From Betaproteobacteria bacterium (lineage in GTDB: Bacteria; Pseudomonadota; Gammaproteobacteria; Burkholderiales; Casimicrobiaceae): 64,000 nt of DNA. Below the pieces are notes generated by a model that did no database searches, had not been told where the DNA came from, and was given only the letters and a program-made list of their open reading frames with translations. Made by a program: the position numbers and the translations under genes. Positions 35,711 through 43,550 of the stretch are shown piece by piece. Location of the stretch: contig JADIZG010000003.1 of the NCBI GenBank assembly GCA_016704895.1, positions 62,001 to 126,000 of the forward strand, given 5' to 3'. The first letter of the stretch is position 1. Each line of letters begins with the position of its first letter.

Positions 35711-37444
35711 GTGCTGACGATGCTGCGACGCTACACGCCGCACCTGTCGGGGCGGCGTGGCGCGCTCGTCGTCGTCTTCGCGCTGGGCCTGGCCGGCGCG
35801 GCGGTCTCGTTGTCCACGCCGCTCCTCGGCATGGCTTTCGTCGATGCGGTCGCGACAAGCCGCGACTTCACGTCGATTCCGTGGATCGCGGCGGCGCTCG
35901 TCGCGCTGGCCGTCCTCGATCTCGCGCTCGCCGCCTGGTCCAGCCGCGTGCACGCGCGGCTGTCGGCCGACGTGCTCGGCGACCTGCGCGCCGCGCTCTT
36001 CGCGCGCTGCGTGGACGGCCCGCTGGAGACGATCGAGCCGTTCCGCCATGGCGACCTCCTCACCCGCTTCGGCAGCGACGTGCCCCGCATCGAGGGGCTG
36101 CTCGTCGACGGCATGCTCGGCGCGCTGCAGAACGTGCTCTTCCTGGCCGTGGCGGCCGCGATCACGTTCAGCCTGTCGCCGACGCTCGCGTTCTGGAGCT
36201 TCGCGGGCCTCGGCATCGCGCTCGTCGCCGTGAACGCGTTCCGCAGGCCGGTCGAAGCCGGGACGCAGCGGATCCGCGACGCGATGGTCGACCTCTCGCA
36301 CTTCCTCTCCGAGCGCCTGGCGGCGCTCCGCGCGATCCGGCTCCACGGCACCGGACCCGACGAAACGGCGACCCTGGCCGCCGCCAACGCGCGGCTCAAG
36401 CGCGAGGTCGTGCGCTTCCAGCTCGTCGACGCGATGTCGAGCGGCGTTCCGGGACTCGTGCTCACGCTCGCGCTCGCGTGGATCTACCTCGTCGGTGGCC
36501 GCCTGCTCGAAACCGGGGCGATCAGCCTCGGGACGTTCGTCGCGTTCGTCCTCTACCAGAGCCGACTGTTCGCGCCCGCGCAGGGACTGCTCGGGCTCGT
36601 CCGGCACCTGCAGGAGGCGCGGGTGAGCCTCGCGCGCGTGACCGAGGTGCTGGGCGACGACGACGACCGGCTGCCCGCCTGTTCGCATGGCGGCGTGTCC
36701 AGCGGCAACGCCGTCGACCTGCGCGACGTCACGTTCGCCTACGCCGGCAAGCCGCCGGTGCTGCGCGGCGTGGATCTTGCGATCGCTCCCGGCGAGCGCG
36801 TCGCGATCTTCGGCGCGTCGGGGGCGGGCAAGTCGACGCTCGTGCAGCTCCTGTTCGGCCTGCGCGAGCCCGGCAGCGGTCTGGTGCTCGTCGAGGGACG
36901 CCCGGTGGGGTTTCCGCGCGGCGCGTTCCGCCCGCCGGGCATCGGCTATGCCGGTGCCGAGCCGTTCCTGCTCCACGCGTCGGTCGAGGAAAACCTGCGC
37001 TACGGCAATCCCCGCGCGAGCCGCGAGGACGTCGAGCGCGCCGCCGCGCTGGCCGAGGCCGACGGGTTCATCGCCGCGCTGCCGGACGGCTACGCGACGG
37101 TCATCGGCGGTCGCGGCCTCGCGCTCTCCGACGGGCAGCGACAGCGGCTCGGTCTCGCGCGGCTGTTCCTCTCCGATCCGCGCATCCTCGTGCTCGACGA
37201 GGCGTTCTCCGCCCTCGACCTCGGCACCGAGATCCGGATCCGGCGCCAGCTGTGGGAGGCGTTCCCCGACCGGACGGCGATCGTGATCTCGCACCGGCCG
37301 GTCGGCCTCGCCGAAGTCGACCGGATCCTGTACCTGCAGGACGGCCGGCTCGACGCGATCGCCCCGGGGGACCTGCGCTCCTTCGCCGCCTCGCTCGACG
37401 AAGGCGCGGGCCGCCCGGGAGCGAGCCTGCCGGTGCTCCGATGA
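35711..37444 (+). CDS. qhpF: ABC transporter (membrane plus ATPase) QhpF-like
   Basis: Half-transporter with fused permease and ATPase, about 577 aa. Membrane helices lie in residues 15-280, for example RGALVVVFALGLAGAAVSLS and GVPGLVLTLALAWIYLVGGR. The nucleotide-binding domain has Walker A FGASGAGKSTLVQ, the signature LSDGQRQRLGLARL and Walker B ILVLDEAFSALDL. QhpF proteins are thought to export the crosslinked gamma subunit. The proposed start GTG 35711 has GGAG 6 nt upstream; ATG 35720 is in the same frame. There is no stop between this frame and the U32 gene from 34625, so a 939-residue fusion is formally possible. The stop overlaps the qhpE ATG. Confidence 0.88.
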   Translation: MLTMLRRYTPHLSGRRGALVVVFALGLAGAAVSLSTPLLGMAFVDAVATSRDFTSIPWIAAALVALAVLDLALAAWSSRVHARLSADVLGDLRAALFARCVDGPLETIEPFRHGDLLTRFGSDVPRIEGLLVDGMLGALQNVLFLAVAAAITFSLSPTLAFWSFAGLGIALVAVNAFRRPVEAGTQRIRDAMVDLSHFLSERLAALRAIRLHGTGPDETATLAAANARLKREVVRFQLVDAMSSGVPGLVLTLALAWIYLVGGRLLETGAISLGTFVAFVLYQSRLFAPAQGLLGLVRHLQEARVSLARVTEVLGDDDDRLPACSHGGVSSGNAVDLRDVTFAYAGKPPVLRGVDLAIAPGERVAIFGASGAGKSTLVQLLFGLREPGSGLVLVEGRPVGFPRGAFRPPGIGYAGAEPFLLHASVEENLRYGNPRASREDVERAAALAEADGFIAALPDGYATVIGGRGLALSDGQRQRLGLARLFLSDPRILVLDEAFSALDLGTEIRIRRQLWEAFPDRTAIVISHRPVGLAEVDRILYLQDGRLDAIAPGDLRSFAASLDEGAGRPGASLPVLR

Positions 37445-38079
37445 GCCGGCTTCGCATCGGCATCGTCGACACCGGCGTCAATCCCTGGCACTCGCACGTT
37501 CGCGGGGCCGTCGCCGGCTGCCGCATCTACGTCGCGCCGGACGGCTCGCTCCGGGAGGACGACGACTTCAGCGATCCCGCGGGCCACGGCACCGCGGTCG
37601 CGGGCGTGATCCGCGAGGCGTTCCCCGAGGCCGAGATCTACGCGGTCCGCGTGTTCGACGCGGTCGACGTCACGTATCCGTCGGTAGTCGCGCGCGGCAT
37701 CCTGCGCGCGGCGGCGGAGGGGTGCGCGTTCGTGAACCTGAGCCTCGCGATCCCGCCGGGACCCGGCAGCGACGTCGTCGCCGCCGCGTGCAGCGCCGCG
37801 ATCGAGGCTGGCTGCGTGATCGTCGCGTCGGCGCGCCCCGACCGGCCGGGGTGGTTGCCTGCGTCGGCCCCCGGCGTCCACGCCGTGACGGCGGACGACT
37901 CGCCCGACGCCGACGCGGTGCGCGAGTGCGGCGTTCGCCGGCTCGTCGCGCCCGGACGGCCCCGCGACCTCGACGGCCTGCCGCGCACGTCGAACCTCAG
38001 CGGGCATTCGTTCGCCTGCGCACGAGGCCTGATCCACCTCGCGAGGCAACGCGCTGCCGCGGTCACCCCGTCTTCGTGA
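37441..38079 (+). CDS. qhpE: Subtilisin-like serine protease QhpE (gamma-subunit leader peptidase)
   Basis: A small 212 aa S8-family protease. The triad is Asp10 (GIVDTGVNPWHS), His49 (DPAGHGTAVAG) and Ser190 (NLSGHSFACARG, an unusual variant of the GTSMA motif). No signal peptide or propeptide is visible, as in known QhpE, which trims the gamma-subunit leader in the cytoplasm. ATG 37441 overlaps the qhpF stop. Its last 17 nt overlap the 3' end of the convergent gene on the other strand. Confidence 0.92.
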   Translation: MSRLRIGIVDTGVNPWHSHVRGAVAGCRIYVAPDGSLREDDDFSDPAGHGTAVAGVIREAFPEAEIYAVRVFDAVDVTYPSVVARGILRAAAEGCAFVNLSLAIPPGPGSDVVAAACSAAIEAGCVIVASARPDRPGWLPASAPGVHAVTADDSPDADAVRECGVRRLVAPGRPRDLDGLPRTSNLSGHSFACARGLIHLARQRAAAVTPSS

Positions 38080-40078
38080 AGTCCGCGCGCCGGCGCTCGA
38101 CGAACGCCGAGATGCCCTCTCGCGCGGCGGCCGTGCAGGCGCTCGCGCCGAACGCCCGGTAGCCGACCTCGAGCGCGGACGCGAGCGTCGAGGCCGCGGC
38201 CGCACCCCGGATCGCGTCCTCCATCAGCGCGATGGCCGTCGCCGAGAGCGCCATGCCGTTCGCGGTCGTCGGGGCGACCGGTTCCAGCTCGGGAAGCGCG
38301 ACGGGGCCCCGCGCGAGGTTGCCCGGGAGGCCGGCGAGCGAGCGCACCTGCCGGACCGCGACGGTGACGAGCTCCCGCGGGTCATCGGCGAGGGCCGCGA
38401 CGATCCCGAGCTCGTGCGCGCGCGCGGCGGTGAGCTTCTCGGCCTGCCGCAGCATGCCGTGGAAGACCGTCGCGGCCCCGGGCCAGCGACGGTACGGCAC
38501 GACCATCGCGCCGATCCCCGGCAGGATGCCGAGCGTGATCTCGGGGAACTGCATCCACGCGTCGCGCATCGCGACGATCGCGCGGCAGCGGATCGCGAGC
38601 TCGAAGCCGCCGCCCAGCGCCATCCCGTTCAGCGCGGCCACGACGGGCTTGGTCATCGCGTCGAGGTGGACGAGCAGCCGCGAGCAGTCGCGCGCGTACT
38701 GCGCCGATGCGTCCGCATCGCCCAGCATCGACGGGAATCGCCCGATGTCGCCGCCCGCGCAGAACGCCCTGGTCCCGTAGCCGGTGATCACGAAGCCGCG
38801 CACGGCGTCGTCGCGCTCGTGGCGGCGGATCACGTCGAGGATCTCGTCGGTCATCTCGTCGTGCAGCGCGTTCATCGCCTCGGGGCGGCGCAGCGTGATC
38901 ACCCTGACGCCATCGACGTCGTCGACGAGCACGTGGCGCAGGTAGCGCTGGTACTCGGCGAGCGGGCGCTTCGGCATCGGCATGCCGGGGCGCTCGCGCA
39001 CGAACCGGTCGAGGATCCGCGTCGCTTCCACCTCTCCCACCTCACGCAGGAGCTCGAGCGGGCCGCGCTTGAAGCCGAGCGCGATCCGGCAGCCGAGGTC
39101 GAGGTCGGCCTCGCTGCCGATGCCGCGGTCGAGGATGTCGACGGCCTGCGAGAACAGCACGCCGAGCAGCCTGTCGCGGATCGCCGCCGCCGTCGTCGGC
39201 GCGACGTCCACCTGCTTCCCCGCCGGCACGGTGATCCAGTCGTCGACCGAGCGGAAGATCGCGGCCGGCCGGTAGTGCTCGCCTTCCTCGTCGGCCTGCA
39301 GCGTGTTGGTCTCGACGATGATCGGGTTGCCGTGCGCGAGGTTCAGCACGAAGAACGGGCCCGCGTGCACGAACTCGCCCGCGACGCTGTCGATCTCGGC
39401 AGCGGTCGCCCGGTCGAGCAGCATCGCCGCCTCGTTGCACCAGTTGTCGAAGATCCGGTCGAGCATGAAGCACGCCGCGTCGGAGGTGACGAGCGGCAGC
39501 TTGCCGGTGGCGCAGAAGATGCGCCGCAGGTGGTCGACGAGGCCCGGTCCCGCGCCGGCCCAGTCGATCACTTCGACGGCCGGGTTGCGCCAGGCCGGCG
39601 CGAAGAAGTGCGTCACGGTCGCACGCCCGGGGTGGCGCATGTCTGCGAAGATGCGCGCGGCCGGCAGCGAGCTCGTGTTCGACGTGACGATCGCATCGTC
39701 GGCGACTCGCGCCTCGACCTCCGCGAAGATCCTGCGCTTGAGCGCGAGGTTCTCGGTCGCCGCCTCGATCACCCAGTCGCACCCGCGGATCGCATCGTAG
39801 TCGACGGTGCCGCGGACGCCGCGCATCACGGCCGCCGATTCGTCCGCGCTCATCCTGCCGCGCGCGACCGCCTTCTGCGCGTAGTCGGAGAGGCGCTTCA
39901 GCGCCGCGTCGATCGGCGCCTGCGCCACGTCGACGAGCGTGAGCTCGATCCCGGGCAGCGCGCTCTTCAGGTAGTAGCCGATGTCCGGACCGATCGACCC
40001 CGCGCCGATGATCGCGACGTGGCGAGGCAGGGAACGGGTCGGCGCGGCGACGAGGGGGTTCGCGTAGCGGGCGTTCAA
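38063..40078 (-). CDS. 3-hydroxyacyl-CoA dehydrogenase/enoyl-CoA hydratase fusion (dehydrogenase first)
   Basis: 671 aa. The N-terminal half is a 3-hydroxyacyl-CoA dehydrogenase: VAIIGAGSIGPDIGYYLKSA, TSNTSSLPAARIFADMRHPG and the catalytic-His region THFFAPAWRNPAVEVI. The C-terminal third, from about residue 370, is a crotonase: ITLRRPEAMNALHDEMTDE, GTRAFCAGGDIGRFPSML, LNGMALGGGFELAI and FPEITLGILPGIG. This order is the reverse of FadB/FadJ, where the hydratase comes first. It probably serves beta-oxidation-type steps of the neighbouring CoA pathway. It converges with qhpE and its 3' end overlaps it by 17 nt. Confidence 0.9.
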   Translation of the reverse strand: MNARYANPLVAAPTRSLPRHVAIIGAGSIGPDIGYYLKSALPGIELTLVDVAQAPIDAALKRLSDYAQKAVARGRMSADESAAVMRGVRGTVDYDAIRGCDWVIEAATENLALKRRIFAEVEARVADDAIVTSNTSSLPAARIFADMRHPGRATVTHFFAPAWRNPAVEVIDWAGAGPGLVDHLRRIFCATGKLPLVTSDAACFMLDRIFDNWCNEAAMLLDRATAAEIDSVAGEFVHAGPFFVLNLAHGNPIIVETNTLQADEEGEHYRPAAIFRSVDDWITVPAGKQVDVAPTTAAAIRDRLLGVLFSQAVDILDRGIGSEADLDLGCRIALGFKRGPLELLREVGEVEATRILDRFVRERPGMPMPKRPLAEYQRYLRHVLVDDVDGVRVITLRRPEAMNALHDEMTDEILDVIRRHERDDAVRGFVITGYGTRAFCAGGDIGRFPSMLGDADASAQYARDCSRLLVHLDAMTKPVVAALNGMALGGGFELAIRCRAIVAMRDAWMQFPEITLGILPGIGAMVVPYRRWPGAATVFHGMLRQAEKLTAARAHELGIVAALADDPRELVTVAVRQVRSLAGLPGNLARGPVALPELEPVAPTTANGMALSATAIALMEDAIRGAAAASTLASALEVGYRAFGASACTAAAREGISAFVERRRADFTKTG

Positions 40079-40111
40079 GGGATCCTCACGTTCGATCGGT
40101 CAGGCAGGGGT

Positions 40112-41326
40112 TCAATGGCCGCCGCGCGACGACGGCGGCCGGGAATCGGCGTTGAGCGGGCTCGCGTCGACGCGCGGAAGGCTCGGGCGGACGAGGATCG
40201 GGCCGTAGGTCCGCAAATAGATCGCGAAAGCCGTGACCCATGCAACCCCCGCGACGACGACCCAGGTGTCGCCGCCGCCGGCGATCGCCGCGCCGACGCG
40301 CACGAGCGCCGCCGCCTGCACCAGCCAGTGCGCCGCGACGATCGCGCCGGGGAGCGCGAGCGGGCGTCCGGTGTGCCGGAGGGCCACGCGCGTCATCAGG
40401 CCGATCATCGCCGAGCCCAGCGCGCCGACGGTGAACGCGTGCAGCCAGGCCCGTGCCGCTCCCGCGCAGCCCAGGTCGCCCAGCGCGGACAGCAGGAAGG
40501 CCACGACCATCCAAGCGTAGCCCGCGTGCATCGTCCACAGGAGCGGCGCGTCGAGCACCTTCCAGCCTTGCCAGCGGGCAAGCCGGACCGCGTGGAGGGC
40601 GAACGCCGCCAGGGCGACGGCCGCGCGCCACGGCGCCGGCGCGCCCGCGAGGTCGACGAGCGCCAGCACGACGATCACGCCGATGGATGCCGTCTCGAGC
40701 GGGCGCAGGAAGGGCGGCTGGCCGCCCCGTCCGGTCGCGCGCAGGTGGTTGCCGGTGAACACCGGCGTGAACACGCCCCCGGCGAGCGCGAACAGCAGCA
40801 CGAGGGCGTAGGTCGCCGCCAGGAGACCCGCGGCGGCTCGGCCGGTCATGAACAGCGCCTCGCCCGCGAGGATGCCGCCCAGCACGACCAGGATCAGCAG
40901 GTACGCGCGATGGGTGACGCGAGCGAGCTGCCGCGCGAGCAGCGCGATGAGCACGATCCACAGCGCGATCGACGCTGCGACGGCACCCCACTCCGGCAAT
41001 GCCTCGCGCCCCCAGTAAGCCACGCGGGCGACGACCCAGAGCGCCACGAGGCCAGCGAGCGGCGCACCCCGGATTTCCGGCGTTCCGGCCCAGCCCGGCA
41101 GCGCGGTGAGCGCGATCGCGCAGACGATGGCGGCGGCGAAGCCGAACAGCATCTCGTGACCGTGCCAGGCCTGCCCGGCGAGCATCCCACCCCCTCCCGG
41201 GACGAGGCCCGCGTTCGCCGCGATCCACACCGCCATCAGCACGACCCCGTAGGCGACGCCGAGCACGCAGAACGGCCGGAACGGGCTCACCCAGAGCGAG
41301 GCGAACGGCAGGGTCGGCACGGTCAT
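40112..41326 (-). CDS. nnrS: NnrS family heme- and copper-containing membrane protein
   Basis: 404 aa with about twelve hydrophobic helices. NnrS features include FRPFCVLGVAYGVVLMAVW, WHGHEMLFGFAAAIVCAIAL, TPVFTGNHLRAT, LHAFTVGALGSAMIGLMTRV and RHTGRPL. NnrS is linked to NO stress tolerance and denitrification, where it guards against dinitrosyl-iron damage. It is cotranscribed or divergent with a GntR regulator: 201 nt separate its start from that of gntR, with a candidate operator between. Its presence hints at life under low oxygen or with nitrogen oxides. Confidence 0.9.
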   Translation of the reverse strand: MTVPTLPFASLWVSPFRPFCVLGVAYGVVLMAVWIAANAGLVPGGGGMLAGQAWHGHEMLFGFAAAIVCAIALTALPGWAGTPEIRGAPLAGLVALWVVARVAYWGREALPEWGAVAASIALWIVLIALLARQLARVTHRAYLLILVVLGGILAGEALFMTGRAAAGLLAATYALVLLFALAGGVFTPVFTGNHLRATGRGGQPPFLRPLETASIGVIVVLALVDLAGAPAPWRAAVALAAFALHAVRLARWQGWKVLDAPLLWTMHAGYAWMVVAFLLSALGDLGCAGAARAWLHAFTVGALGSAMIGLMTRVALRHTGRPLALPGAIVAAHWLVQAAALVRVGAAIAGGGDTWVVVAGVAWVTAFAIYLRTYGPILVRPSLPRVDASPLNADSRPPSSRGGH

Positions 41327-41386
41327 CGGAGCGGGCGGCGCATCGGTGGCGCCTCGGGGTCGGCGCGGGAAAGAGTCGAAGGTCGG

Positions 41387-41433
41387 TTGACACGGGTCGA
41401 TCGAATGTATACCGTACCCGCAATACGGGATAC
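41387..41433 (+). promoter_or_regulatory. Candidate promoter and GntR-type operator between nnrS and gntR
   Basis: A perfect -35 TTGACA (41387-41392) is followed after 15 nt by TATACC (41408-41413). Overlapping it is an inverted repeat: GTATACCGTA (41407-41416), spacer CCCGCAA, TACGGGATAC (41424-41433), with one mismatch between arms. FCD-type GntR regulators often bind GTATAC-like palindromes, and the gntR gene starts 94 nt downstream. Autoregulation is the simplest reading. The spacer is short for a strong sigma-70 promoter. Confidence 0.5.
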
Positions 41434-41527
41434 GCGCAATCGTCCGCATCACGGATTCCTGGCTTCCGGACCCGCCCCCGTACCGACACGCAACGCGGAC
41501 CCTCCGACCTCCTCCCCTCCCGACGCG

Positions 41528-42259
41528 ATGGCGCCCATGCTCAAGCCCGTCGACCGCCCCGAAGGCCTCGGCGACCAGGTCTACCGGACGCTGCGCGACT
41601 ACCTGGGCGGCCACGTGATCGTCCCGGGCCAGCGCCTGCAGGAAGCGCCGCTCGCGATCCAGCTCGGCGTCTCGCGCACGCCGGTGCGTGAAGCCCTCGC
41701 CCGCCTCGAGAGCGAAGGGCTGATCTCCGCCGACGGGCGCAGCTTCACCGTCCCCGTGCTGTCCGACGCCGACGTCGACGAGATCTACGAGCTGCGCGGC
41801 ATGCTCGAGCCCGCGGCGCTGGCGCAGGTCGCGACTTCCGCCCCCGGCGCGAAGGCCCTCGCCAGCATCGCCGACGCGCTCAAGGAAGCCGAGACCGCCG
41901 AGCGCGCCGACGACGCCGACGCGTTCATCGAGGCCAACGCACGCTTCCACGCCGCCTGGCACGCGCTCGTCGCGAACCGAAGGCTCCTGCGCGCCATCGC
42001 GCTTTCCGCCGGCCACGTGCGCTACCTGCGCGTGCTCACGCTGAACAACGCGGCCGCCCGCAAGGCCGCGCTGGCCGGCATGAAGAACATCCTCGCGGCG
42101 CTGAAGCGGCACGATCCGGAGCGCGCCGCCCGCGTGATGCGCGAGCACCTGCAGGTCGCCCGGCACCACCTGCGCGTGGTCCTCGACGACATCGCGCGCC
42201 AGTCGACCGACCAACCCGGCGCCCCGGCGGGCGCGCGGCAACGCCAGGCGCTGCGATGA
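41528..42259 (+). CDS. GntR-family transcriptional regulator (FCD domain)
   Basis: 243 aa. The N-terminal winged HTH contains GDQVYRTLRDYLGGHVIVPG and the recognition part AIQLGVSRTPVREALARLES. The C-terminal all-helical FCD domain (about 90-225) has VDEIYELRGMLEPAALAQ, EANARFHAAWHAL and AARVMREHLQVARHHL. FCD regulators bind carboxylates or CoA pathway metabolites. It heads the thiolase-ligase operon, with its stop overlapping the thiolase ATG (ATGA), so it probably controls that operon. ATG 41528 was chosen; ATG 41537 is equally possible. Confidence 0.92.
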   Translation: MAPMLKPVDRPEGLGDQVYRTLRDYLGGHVIVPGQRLQEAPLAIQLGVSRTPVREALARLESEGLISADGRSFTVPVLSDADVDEIYELRGMLEPAALAQVATSAPGAKALASIADALKEAETAERADDADAFIEANARFHAAWHALVANRRLLRAIALSAGHVRYLRVLTLNNAAARKAALAGMKNILAALKRHDPERAARVMREHLQVARHHLRVVLDDIARQSTDQPGAPAGARQRQALR

Positions 42260-43464
42260 CTTTCCGGGCCGAAATCCCCTACGGCGCCTACTGGTCGACG
42301 CCGTTCGCGCGCTGGCAGGGCAGCCTCGCGCACCTGCACAGCGTCCAGTTCGCCGCGCACGTCGCGAAGGCGGAGCTTGCGCGCCGCGGCATCGCGCCCG
42401 AACGGATCGACCACGGCGTGCTCGGGCTGTCGGTTCCGCAGCCGCATGCGTTCTACGGGATGCCCTGGCTCGCCGGCATGGCCGGCGCGGGCAAGGTCGC
42501 CGGCCCGACCGTCATGCAGGCCTGCGCCACGGGCGTGCGCGTCCTGCTCGCCGCCGCGCAGGAGATCGAAGCCGGCATGGCCGAGGTCGCGCTGGGACTC
42601 ACCTGCGACCGCACGTCGAACGGCCCCCACCTCTACTACCCGAATCCGAAGGGACCGGGCGGCACCGGCTCGCACGAGGACTGGGTGCTCGGCAACTTCG
42701 ACTGCGACCCGCTCGGGCCGCACGCGATGATCGACACCGCCGAGAACGTGGCGGCCTCGCACGGGTTCACGACCGCCGAACAGCACGAGATCGTGCTTCG
42801 CCGCGAGGAGCAGTACCGCGAGGCCCTCGCCGACGACTCGGCGTTCCTCAGGCGCTTCATGACGCTGCCGTTCGAGGTGCCGTCGGCGAACTTCCGCAAG
42901 GTGCAGGAAACGCTCACCGGGGACGAAGGCATCAACACGTCGACCGCGGAGGGGCTCGCGCGGCTCAAGCCCGTGAAGCCGGGCGGCACCGTCACGTTCG
43001 GCGCGCAGACGCACCCCGCCGACGGCAACGCCGCGATCCTGGTCGCGACGCCCGAGCGCGCGGCCGAACTGTCGTCGCAGCCGGCGATCAGGGTGCGGCT
43101 GCTCGGCTTCGGCCAGGCCCGCGTGCCGCTCGCGAGGATGCCCGAGGCGACCGTGCCGGCGGCGCGGCGCGCGCTCGAACGCGCCGGTCTCGCGATCCGG
43201 GACATCGACGCGTTCAAGACGCACAACCCGTTCGCGCTCAACGACCTCGTGTTCTCGCGCGAGATGGGGGTCGACGTCGCGAAGATGAACAACTACGGCT
43301 CGTCGCTCGTCTGGGGACACCCGCAGGCGCCGATGGGCACGCGGTCGGTGATCGAGCTGATCGAGGAACTGGCTTTGCGCGGCGGAGGCCGCGGACTGTT
43401 CGCCGGCTGCGCGGCCGGCGACTCCGCGATGGCGCTCGCGATCGAGGTCGGAGACAGACACTAG
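42256..43464 (+). CDS. Thiolase-family protein (acetyl-CoA acetyltransferase-like)
   Basis: 402 aa. The nucleophile Cys lies in VMQACATGVRVLLAAAQEIE, a catalytic His in FKTHNPFALNDLVFSREMGV and a second Cys in LFAGCAAGDSAMALAIE. The usual HEAFA and CxGGGxG motifs are therefore altered (HNPFA, CAAGDS), as in the non-classical thiolase/SCP-2-like group, and the GHPxGxxG motif reads GHPQAPMG. A degradative thiolase or a related Claisen enzyme is likely; the exact substrate is open. It overlaps gntR and lies 86 nt before an acyl-CoA ligase gene. Confidence 0.86.
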   Translation: MTFRAEIPYGAYWSTPFARWQGSLAHLHSVQFAAHVAKAELARRGIAPERIDHGVLGLSVPQPHAFYGMPWLAGMAGAGKVAGPTVMQACATGVRVLLAAAQEIEAGMAEVALGLTCDRTSNGPHLYYPNPKGPGGTGSHEDWVLGNFDCDPLGPHAMIDTAENVAASHGFTTAEQHEIVLRREEQYREALADDSAFLRRFMTLPFEVPSANFRKVQETLTGDEGINTSTAEGLARLKPVKPGGTVTFGAQTHPADGNAAILVATPERAAELSSQPAIRVRLLGFGQARVPLARMPEATVPAARRALERAGLAIRDIDAFKTHNPFALNDLVFSREMGVDVAKMNNYGSSLVWGHPQAPMGTRSVIELIEELALRGGGRGLFAGCAAGDSAMALAIEVGDRH

Positions 43465-43514
43465 CGATCCGGACGTCGCCACGAGAGCGACGCCGAACCG
43501 CCATCGGGTTCCGT

Positions 43515-43531
43515 CCCGCGCAGCGCGCGGG
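43515..43531. other. Hairpin between thiolase and ligase genes
   Basis: CCCGCGC-AGC-GCGCGGG is a perfect 7-bp stem 50 nt after the thiolase stop and 20 nt before the ligase start. It may attenuate or stabilise the operon transcript; no T-tract. Confidence 0.3.
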
Positions 43532-43550
43532 CCGGCCGACGGAGGAAGGG

